Assembly (NCBI GenBank): GCA_022839525.1
Contig: JALHET010000113.1
Span: 1-6,584, forward strand
Reading direction: 5' to 3'
DNA length: 6,584 nucleotides
DNA from: Lentisphaerota bacterium
GTDB lineage: Bacteria > Verrucomicrobiota > Kiritimatiellia > RFP12 > UBA1067
Position 1 is the stretch's first letter; each line of letters starts with the position of its first letter. Below the pieces are notes generated by a model that made no database searches, was not told the DNA's origin, and saw only the letters and a program-made list of their open reading frames with translations. Made by a program: the position numbers and the translations under genes. Shown one piece after another: positions 1 through 4,776 of the stretch.

Positions 1-966
1 CCCCAGCAACGCGACACCGAAACCCATCAGGATGATACCGATGTTCTCGACACTGTGATAGGCCAACAGGCGCTTGAAGTCGTGTTGGCCGAGGGCGAAC
101 AACACGCCGAGCACGCCGCTCAGTGCGCCCAACAGCAAGACCAGCGCGCCCCATGCGACCGGCACATCCGGCAACAACGCGCTCCACCGGATCATACCGT
201 AGATCCCGGTTTTGATAACGACGCCCGACATGATCGCCGAAACATGGCTGGGGGCATTGGCGTGTGCGCCGGGCAACCAGAAATGCAACGGCATCACACC
301 GGCCTTGAGACCGAACCCCACCAAGACCAACACCATGCAGAGCGCCGTCACCCCTTGGCTCAACGCCTGAGGTACCGCCGGTGTCATGGAAAACGAACCG
401 GTCACATGTCGCCATATCGCAAACAACGCGAACAGCGCCAGCACACTCACATGGGTTGAAATCAAATAGATCCAGCCCGCCTCCCGACTCGCGATACGAT
501 GCCCTTCGGCGGTGACCAGAAAGAAAGCCGAAAACGCCATGATCTCCCATCCCAACAGGAAGGTCATCGCATGACGTGCAATGATCAGCAGCGCCATGCC
601 CGCAACCAGCATTCCCCAAAAGAACCGCAGACGAAGCCCGCTCACCGGATGGCGGCGATGCGGCCAGTAACTGAGTCCATAGACAGCACCCAGGCCGCCG
701 ATTAAAAAAACCGGAACCAGAAAAAATGCGCTCAATGCGTCGAGTCCCACGCTTCCGCCGCCGACAGCCGGCCACTTCAGCGCAAGCGACTTGCCGCCGT
801 AGCCCAGCAGGCCACCCACGGCGCCGATCAGACCCACGCACGCGGCACACACCATAGAGATGGCGGATATCCGTTCACCGCCGTCGTCAGACCGCCGCAA
901 CAGAATACCGGGCAGGCCGCTCAAGGCAGCGACGGCAACAGCCAGCAAAATAAGGATGAGAAACAC
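1..966 (-). CDS. hyfB: Hydrogenase-4 component B / formate hydrogenlyase subunit 3 family membrane protein (N-terminal part)
   Basis: The first 322 codons are open, with no stop, and the gene runs off the left edge; family members are usually about 600-680 residues. The start is GTG at 966, preceded by AAAGGAG (972-978) with a 5-nt spacer. The protein is very hydrophobic and belongs to the proton-translocating antiporter-like family shared with NuoL/M/N and MrpA/D. Key places are GWEIM (conserved membrane Glu141), GLKAGVMPLHFWLPGAHANA (about 219-238, with pumping Lys221 and His228), IKTGIYG (Lys252) and DFKRLLAYHSVENIGII (about 296-312, with Lys298). The AYHSVENIGII wording is typical of HyfB/HycC rather than NuoL or NuoM. 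In that family the protein is part of the membrane arm that anchors a [NiFe] hydrogenase, or a related oxidoreductase, and couples it to ion transport. The partner subunits would lie beyond position 1. A related HyfB-like subunit of a complex lacking hydrogenase is an alternative, and the symbol is by family only. Confidence 0.9.
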   Translation of the reverse strand, partial: MFLILILLAVAVAALSGLPGILLRRSDDGGERISAISMVCAACVGLIGAVGGLLGYGGKSLALKWPAVGGGSVGLDALSAFFLVPVFLIGGLGAVYGLSYWPHRRHPVSGLRLRFFWGMLVAGMALLIIARHAMTFLLGWEIMAFSAFFLVTAEGHRIASREAGWIYLISTHVSVLALFALFAIWRHVTGSFSMTPAVPQALSQGVTALCMVLVLVGFGLKAGVMPLHFWLPGAHANAPSHVSAIMSGVVIKTGIYGMIRWSALLPDVPVAWGALVLLLGALSGVLGVLFALGQHDFKRLLAYHSVENIGIILMGFGVALLG

Positions 967-971
967 CCGCG

Positions 972-978
972 CTCCTTT
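972..978 (-). promoter_or_regulatory. Shine-Dalgarno of the hyfB-like gene
   Basis: On the minus strand this reads AAAGGAG, five bases before the GTG at 966. It fixes the non-ATG start, since no in-frame ATG lies near the hydrophobic N-terminus that begins at this GTG. Confidence 0.8.
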
Positions 979-1036
979 CGTACGCGACCGCAACAGCGAC
1001 CGGCTGCGGCTTTTGCCGTACCCCGCTTCACTACAC

Positions 1037-1063
1037 AAAAAAAGGCCGCCGGTTTCGGCGGCC
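1037..1063 (-). terminator. Intrinsic terminator of the tRNA-Ala unit
   Basis: A perfect 8-bp GC-rich stem (1044-1051 with 1056-1063) closes a 4-nt loop. On the minus strand it is followed directly by seven T residues (1037-1043). It begins 10 nt after the tRNA CCA end. It should stop most transcripts before the hyfB-like gene, whose start is 70 nt further on. Confidence 0.9.
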
Positions 1064-1073
1064 CTCTCTGTCA

Positions 1074-1149
1074 TGGTGGAGCGAAGGAGATTCGAACTCC
1101 TGACCCCCACGTTGCGAACGTGATGCTCTACCAACTGAGCTACCGCCCC
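1074..1149 (-). tRNA. tRNA-Ala (anticodon CGC)
   Basis: The 76-nt cloverleaf includes an encoded CCA end (TGGT at 1074-1077 on the plus strand is ACCA in the gene). The acceptor stem is GGGGCGG with TCGCTCC and contains a G3-U70 wobble, the identity element of alanine tRNAs. The D arm is GCTCAGTTGGTAGAGC. The anticodon stem TCACG/CGTGG holds the loop TTCGCAA with anticodon CGC, which reads GCG. The T arm is AGGAG-TTCGAAT-CTCCT. The gene stands alone between a promoter and its own terminator. The neighbouring catabolic operon abuts its 5' end, so this is not the usual 3'-end arrangement of an island integrated at a tRNA. Confidence 0.97.
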
Positions 1150-1171
1150 ATGAATTGAAAAAGTGTTTAAA

Positions 1172-1200
1172 AAATTATCAAAGGCTGTCCGGTTCGGCAA
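1172..1200 (-). promoter_or_regulatory. Candidate sigma70-type promoter for tRNA-Ala
   Basis: On the minus strand TTGCCG (1195-1200) is followed after 17 bp by TAATTT (1172-1177), in an AT-rich patch; an overlapping GATAAT (1174-1179) is an alternative -10. Initiation about 7 nt downstream would give a precursor with a short leader of roughly 15 nt before the tRNA 5' end at 1149. No other gene start lies nearby. Confidence 0.6.
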
Positions 1201-1272
1201 GTGCGTTTTTCTGTCACAACGCTGATTACCGCTTTACGATATGCCGGTTACACGGCCTTCTTTGCTTTTGGA

Positions 1273-2661
1273 TCATTTGACTCTGCCGGAGTCAAAAAGA
1301 CACTCGATTTCCTCCAGCGATTTTCCCTTGGTTTCGGGGATGAACAACACCGTCAGGAAATAAAGGGCACCCGAAGCCGCGAAACCGAAGAAAACAGGGC
1401 CGTATCCCCACGCATTGACCATCGGGAAGAACGACGACGCGAGCCCCCAAGCCGTGAACTGATTCGCGAACAGCGCGATCGCCATGCCGTTCGCACGGAT
1501 CCGCGACGGCATGAGTTCGGAAAGAACGAGCCACACGCAGATACCGGGGCCCAGCGAATAAAAGGTCTGCATGGCGAGAAACGCCGCCAGCGTGACGAAA
1601 CCGGAGACCGGCGAAGGCGTCATCCAGCCGCGTTCCAGGGCAAAAAACAACGCGCCTATGGTGGCCAATCCGACTGTCACTCCCGCCGTACCGACTTTCA
1701 GGAGCCATGTGCGCCCCTTCCTGTCCACGAGCCCGACGGCCACGAGCGTCACGACGAGATTCGTCGCCTTGAGCGCCAGATCCCCGGCGTTACCGAGTGT
1801 GCCGGAGAGTCCCGCCTTCTGGAAAAGCGTCACCGCATATGCGATGATCGAACTCATTCCGATCGTCTTATTGAACGTGAGGACAAGGAACGTGAGCAGG
1901 AACGGGACAACGTATTTGCGCTGCAACAACGTCGAAGAGGCGGAGCGGAGGGAAGCTGGCGCACATGTTCCATCCTCCGGCTTCACCGGCACCCCGGTTT
2001 CACGGGTTTTGGCCTTTCCGGAACGCTTCTCCAGCCATACCGGCGACTCTTTCAGGAAGAACGAACCGGCAAGGAGCACGCCGACCGGCAACACCGTCCA
2101 CCAGAAGTTGACGCGCCAGGCCACCGCTTTGGCCGCAGCCGGGACGACTTCCTCCGCCGCGTCCGCAGCACCGAAAACCTTGGCGATAAGAATGCCGACC
2201 GCCGCCGCCGCAACGAGTCCTATCCCGAGGAACAACTGGAAAATCCCCGTCCCTTTCCCGCGCGTTTCCGGCGGCAGGCATTCCGCAAGATACAGGGGCA
2301 TCACCACCGCCATGTAACCGGCGCTCATTCCCTGCAGCACACGGCCCGTCAGCATCGTGACGAGCGACGTTCCGGAGAAACACACCACCGGGATTGCCGC
2401 CAGAAAAAGCACCGCCGAAAGAATAATCGTCCGCTTCCGGCCGAAACGCTCGCAGAGAACGCCTGCCGTGGCGGACGCCAGAATCCCGCCGAACATCACG
2501 CCGCCCACAATCCAGCTCACCTGCGCGTCCGTGTAGATCGCAAGCGCTTTGATGTACGGCATGGAAACGGCGATCACGCCGAAATCGAGCCCGTAGAGGA
2601 GTCCGCCGAGCCCACCGATCAGCAGCAGGAACTTCCCGTACGCCTTGTCGTTCCAGGTCAT
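1273..2661 (-). CDS. MFS transporter, sugar porter family
   Basis: The protein has 462 residues, normal for sugar porters (about 450-500), with about 12 membrane segments and a soluble loop at roughly 209-248. Family signatures in order are GLLYGLDFGV in helix 1 (about 20-29), ERFGRKR in loop 2-3 (71-77), GRVLQGMSAG...PLYLAE (107-127), PPETRGKG (130-137), ESPVWL (205-210), DRKGR (313-317), GPGICVWLVLSELMPSRIRA (371-390) and the C-terminal PETKGKSLEEIE (442-453). It should be a proton-coupled symporter, or a uniporter, in the cytoplasmic membrane. Sugar-contact positions known from XylE are only partly kept: Gln142 and Trp377 align with XylE Gln168 and Trp392, but the QQxxGxN motif of helix 7 reads NKTIGMS (264-270). 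Its ATG overlaps the dehydrogenase stop (ATGA, 2658-2661), so the two genes are translationally coupled. I infer a sugar-acid or other modified-sugar substrate. Confidence 0.93.
   Translation of the reverse strand: MTWNDKAYGKFLLLIGGLGGLLYGLDFGVIAVSMPYIKALAIYTDAQVSWIVGGVMFGGILASATAGVLCERFGRKRTIILSAVLFLAAIPVVCFSGTSLVTMLTGRVLQGMSAGYMAVVMPLYLAECLPPETRGKGTGIFQLFLGIGLVAAAAVGILIAKVFGAADAAEEVVPAAAKAVAWRVNFWWTVLPVGVLLAGSFFLKESPVWLEKRSGKAKTRETGVPVKPEDGTCAPASLRSASSTLLQRKYVVPFLLTFLVLTFNKTIGMSSIIAYAVTLFQKAGLSGTLGNAGDLALKATNLVVTLVAVGLVDRKGRTWLLKVGTAGVTVGLATIGALFFALERGWMTPSPVSGFVTLAAFLAMQTFYSLGPGICVWLVLSELMPSRIRANGMAIALFANQFTAWGLASSFFPMVNAWGYGPVFFGFAASGALYFLTVLFIPETKGKSLEEIECLFDSGRVK
1276..1296 (-). other. 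Hairpin covering the last codons of the MFS gene
   Basis: This is a perfect 8-bp inverted repeat (1276-1283 with 1289-1296) with a 5-nt loop. It ends one base before the TGA stop of the transporter gene. No T-run follows on the minus strand, so it does not fit an intrinsic terminator. It could protect the mRNA 3' end, or be chance. Confidence 0.35.
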
Positions 2662-3581
2662 TCCGCCACCCCACCGAGGTCACTGCAGATCGTGCGGAGT
2701 TTCTCTACCGAATACTCGAAAAAGTTCTTCTCAAAGTCGCACGAGAACGCCGCCACATGCGGCGTGACAATACAGCGCGGATGCTGCAGGAGGCGGCTCT
2801 TCACGTCCGGCGGTTCGGCGCACATCACGTCGATCGCCGCGCCGCCGATCACACCTGTGTCGAGCGCGTCCGCGAGCGCCTCTTCGTCGACAACGGGACC
2901 GCGCGACGTGTTCACAAGGATTGCGTTCTTCTTCATCAGCGCGAGGCGTTCGGCACTGATAAGACCCTTCGTCTCAGATGTGAGCGGACAATGCACAGAC
3001 ACGTAATCGGCAGACTTCAACACGTCTTCAAGCGTCGACGAGCCCGGCACGAACGGATCATAATGAAGCACCTTCATGTCAAAACCACTCATCATCTTCT
3101 CGACCTGCCGCGCAATGTTGCCGTAGCCGACGAGCCCGAGCGTGCGGTGGGAAACGTGCCAGTCCATCCCTTCCACCTTTCCCCACTCGTAACCGGCTTT
3201 CGCCCGCGCGTTGTATTGCGGGATCTGGCGGATATAGCTGATAAGCAACGCGACCGTGTGTTCGGCCACACATTCGGCGATGGATTCCGGCGTGTTGTAC
3301 ACGCCCACACCGCGCGCCTTCGCCCAGTCAAGCGGTAGCGCATCCAGCCCCGACCCGGATCTGAAAAGCGCCTTCACGCCCGGCATCTTGTCCAGTGCCT
3401 CCGGCTTCAGGCACAGGTTTGGCCCGAACATCCACAGCACTTCCGCGTCCGGAAACGTCTTCAGCAATTCATCCGGCGTCTCGCACCGTTTCGCCCGGAA
3501 ATCGCAAAACGCCTTGATTTTTTCCGCGATCCCCTCGGGCAATCGCTCTTCGCCCGCCGTCACCAACACGACTTTACGCAT
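2658..3581 (-). CDS. D-isomer specific 2-hydroxyacid dehydrogenase (NAD-dependent)
   Basis: This start gives 307 residues, near the family's usual 310-340. The NAD-binding Rossmann region begins at TLGLVGYGNIA (147-157), and Asp175 in LHYDP at the end of the second strand favours NAD over NADP. The catalytic triad is in place: Arg227 in NTSRGPVVDE, Glu256 in AEPP and His275 in TPHVAA. The third glycine of GxGxxG is replaced by Ala157, a variant that should still bind the dinucleotide. The family interconverts 2-oxo and D-2-hydroxy acids (glyoxylate, hydroxypyruvate, phosphoglycerate and others) in the cytoplasm, and the substrate cannot be told here. It sits between an aldolase and a transporter, overlapping the latter by ATGA. 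A GTG start at 3596 (five residues longer, with GAGGGG upstream) is possible. I prefer ATG 3581 because MRKVVLVT matches the normal first beta strand. Confidence 0.92.
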   Translation of the reverse strand: MRKVVLVTAGEERLPEGIAEKIKAFCDFRAKRCETPDELLKTFPDAEVLWMFGPNLCLKPEALDKMPGVKALFRSGSGLDALPLDWAKARGVGVYNTPESIAECVAEHTVALLISYIRQIPQYNARAKAGYEWGKVEGMDWHVSHRTLGLVGYGNIARQVEKMMSGFDMKVLHYDPFVPGSSTLEDVLKSADYVSVHCPLTSETKGLISAERLALMKKNAILVNTSRGPVVDEEALADALDTGVIGGAAIDVMCAEPPDVKSRLLQHPRCIVTPHVAAFSCDFEKNFFEYSVEKLRTICSDLGGVAE

Positions 3582-3613
3582 ACCCGCCACCTTCACCTTT
3601 CACCCCTCGGTTC

Positions 3614-4375
3614 TCACCGGATCTCATCGCACTCTTTTTTGAACGCCCTGATCCCCGCGGCCATCGCGCCCCAGTCGCTGGTGCCGGCGAACCAGTCAAC
3701 GCCGCGCTGTTTCCAGCGCGGGAAATCGCCCGCCGCCGTGCCGAGCCACTTTCCGGCCTTCTTGATTTTGAGCGCGACTTCGTCGATCACCTTGTTGAGT
3801 TCCGGATCATCCATCCGGTTGAGAATCCCCATCGAACCCGAAAGGTCGCACGGGCCGATGCAGAACGAGTCCACGCCCGGCACCTTGAGGATACTATCGA
3901 GGTTCTTCACTGCGGTCATGTGCTCAACCTGGCAGATGACGAGCGGCCACCTCTCCGAATATTTCAGGTAGTCGAAAAAATCCTCCGAGCCATAACGGAC
4001 CGCACGGCGCACGCCGCAACCTCGGATACCCGCCGGAGGATAACGGCATGCGGCGACCGCGGCCTCGGCAATCTCGGGGGTGTTGACCATCGGGACGATG
4101 ATCCCGTCCGGCGCGATGTCGAGATAAGGTTTGATGAGCATCGGCTCGCACGCCCGGACGCGCACGAGTCCCGCGCACCCCGTCCCGCGCAACGCGATGA
4201 GGTGCCGTTGAACATCCTGTATCGTGTGCGGACCGTGCTCCGCGTCGATCCAGCAGAAATCCATCCCGCAGTCGCCGGCGAGTTCACTTACGATAAGATC
4301 GCTCATCGTCACTACACACCCGACGGACGTCTTCCCTTTTCCGAGATTCTCGAACAGCCTGTTTTCAACGTTCAT
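3614..4375 (-). CDS. HpcH/HpaI-family class II aldolase (2-keto-3-deoxy acid aldolase type)
   Basis: The ATG start gives 253 residues, typical for the family (about 250-267). Members are cytoplasmic, metal-dependent pyruvate aldolases that split 2-keto-3-deoxy sugar acids or 4-hydroxy-2-oxo acids into pyruvate and an aldehyde (HpaI, GarL, YfaU). The active-site layout matches E. coli GarL: His47 in DAEHGP, Arg72 in LVRVR, Asp86 in YLDIAPD, Gln149 and metal ligand Glu151 in QVEH, and metal ligand Asp177 in IGPCDLSGSMG. The spacings agree with GarL His50, Arg75, Asp89, Gln151, Glu153 and Asp179. The usual Asn or Ala before the metal-ligand Asp is Cys176. A GTG at 4393 would add six residues but has no good ribosome-binding site. 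The ATG at 4375 overlaps the stop of a 36-codon upstream ORF by ATGA, with GGGAG 9 nt upstream. The dehydrogenase gene follows after a 32-nt gap. The precise substrate is not resolvable. Confidence 0.92.
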   Translation of the reverse strand: MNVENRLFENLGKGKTSVGCVVTMSDLIVSELAGDCGMDFCWIDAEHGPHTIQDVQRHLIALRGTGCAGLVRVRACEPMLIKPYLDIAPDGIIVPMVNTPEIAEAAVAACRYPPAGIRGCGVRRAVRYGSEDFFDYLKYSERWPLVICQVEHMTAVKNLDSILKVPGVDSFCIGPCDLSGSMGILNRMDDPELNKVIDEVALKIKKAGKWLGTAAGDFPRWKQRGVDWFAGTSDWGAMAAGIRAFKKECDEIR

Positions 4376-4482
4376 TTCCGTGTTCTCCCGCACCTTCTAC
4401 ACATCTGACGCCATATCCCGTTGTCACCGTCATGATTCAAGGCCGACGACGGAATCTTGATCCATCGTGTAGAAAGTACCAT
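4372..4482 (-). CDS. Candidate small leader gene (36 residues) coupled to the aldolase gene
   Basis: This short ORF starts at an ATG with an excellent Shine-Dalgarno, GGAGGAGGGG (4489-4498), six bases upstream. Its TGA overlaps the aldolase ATG as ATGA, the same junction type as between dehydrogenase and transporter in this operon. The peptide is basic near its C-terminus (Arg25, Arg29, Arg30, Arg33, Arg35, Lys36) and has a CRRC pair (Cys28, Cys31) plus two Trp (7 and 24). I recognise no family, and there is no signal peptide or membrane segment. It could be a small protein, a leader peptide that hands ribosomes to the aldolase, or a chance ORF whose ribosome-binding site is misleading. The strongest support is the combination of ribosome-binding site and exact overlap. 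The peptide sequence itself gives none. Confidence 0.45.
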   Translation of the reverse strand: MVLSTRWIKIPSSALNHDGDNGIWRQMCRRCGRTRK

Positions 4483-4488
4483 ATTTTT

Positions 4489-4498
4489 CCCCTCCTCC
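4489..4498 (-). promoter_or_regulatory. Very strong Shine-Dalgarno ahead of the aldolase operon
   Basis: The minus strand reads GGAGGAGGGG, followed by AAAAAT and an ATG at 4482. It is the best ribosome-binding site in the window. It serves the 36-codon ORF, because the aldolase start is over 100 nt further on. Confidence 0.65.
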
Positions 4499-4510
4499 GC
4501 ATCCCTAAAC

Positions 4511-4539
4511 ATATGAAATCCGCAATCGGTTGGTGGCAA
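4511..4539 (-). promoter_or_regulatory. Weak candidate promoter for the aldolase-dehydrogenase-transporter operon
   Basis: TTGCCA (4534-4539) on the minus strand is followed after 17 bp by TCATAT (4511-4516), which matches the -10 consensus at only three of six positions. The placement, just ahead of the strong Shine-Dalgarno, is sensible. The -10 match is poor, so this is a suggestion only. No clear operator palindrome overlaps it. Confidence 0.25.
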
Positions 4540-4687
4540 GGGTGTGCGGCTAAACGGACGGTTTCGGCGATCTGGGACCTTCCGCCGTACCGACACGAAC
4601 CGGAGGGGCAACGCAGAGTACGGATGGACGTCCCGGATGCCGGGGGCGTGACAAAAGTAGACGTGATGCCCGCACCGCACTCTGGAC

Positions 4688-4717
4688 TTGCGCTTTCCCG
4701 CAACCCGTGCGTATCAT
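4688..4717 (+). promoter_or_regulatory. Candidate sigma70-type promoter for the ABC permease gene
   Basis: TTGCGC (4688-4693) and TATCAT (4712-4717, five of six bases of the -10 consensus) are separated by 18 bp. Transcription would begin near 4724, giving an untranslated leader of about 50 nt before the ATG at 4777. The -35 match is only three of six. Confidence 0.4.
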
Positions 4718-4776
4718 TTCGTCCTTGTCTGGCGGACTTGTAACCTGTACCGGATCCGTCTGTTCCAGCGCATGGC

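Larger units (their letters stand above)
4499..4776. other. Divergent intergenic region
   Basis: This stretch lies between the leftward aldolase operon and the rightward ABC permease gene. Frames that stay open here lack a ribosome-binding site and resemble no known protein. I see short inverted repeats (4585-4590 with 4618-4623, and a 5-bp hairpin at 4632-4644) but no recognisable riboswitch, tRNA or terminator. Candidate promoters for both directions lie within it. Confidence 0.6.

Noticed and set aside
972..1020. Sigma54 (-24/-12) promoter ahead of the hyfB-like gene, as known for E. coli hyf
   Set aside because: A GG...GC pair is visible on the minus strand but the spacing is 8 nt instead of the required 10.
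55..1123. Plus-strand open frames opposite the hyfB-like gene
   Set aside because: They are short, Gln/His/Arg-rich products, antisense to a well-conserved membrane protein frame that has a Shine-Dalgarno.
1201..3006. Plus-strand 601-codon open frame opposite the transporter and dehydrogenase
   Set aside because: It is an antisense shadow of GC-rich coding sequence: the product is Arg/His/Glu-rich and aperiodic, while the minus-strand frames carry clear family motifs.
3596..3596. GTG start for the dehydrogenase (five residues longer)
   Set aside because: It is possible given GAGGGG upstream, but the ATG at 3581 gives the normal family N-terminus; kept as an alternative in the gene entry.
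1074..4482. Catabolic operon as a genomic island integrated at the tRNA-Ala gene
   Set aside because: There is no integrase, no repeat of the tRNA 3' end elsewhere in the window, and the operon lies on the 5' side of the tRNA, not the usual 3' side.
4585..4623. Inverted repeat CCGTAC...GTACGG as a riboswitch or structured RNA
   Set aside because: It is only 6 bp with a 27-nt loop, no consensus riboswitch core is recognisable, and no expression platform follows.
4432..4743. Plus-strand open frame of 103 codons in the divergent intergenic region
   Set aside because: It has no ribosome-binding site, a low-complexity Arg/Pro-rich product unlike any family, and covers the antisense of the small ORF and its Shine-Dalgarno.
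4751..4758. CGGATCCG palindrome just upstream of the permease gene as an operator
   Set aside because: It is only 8 bp with no extending symmetry; such a site is expected by chance in GC-rich DNA.
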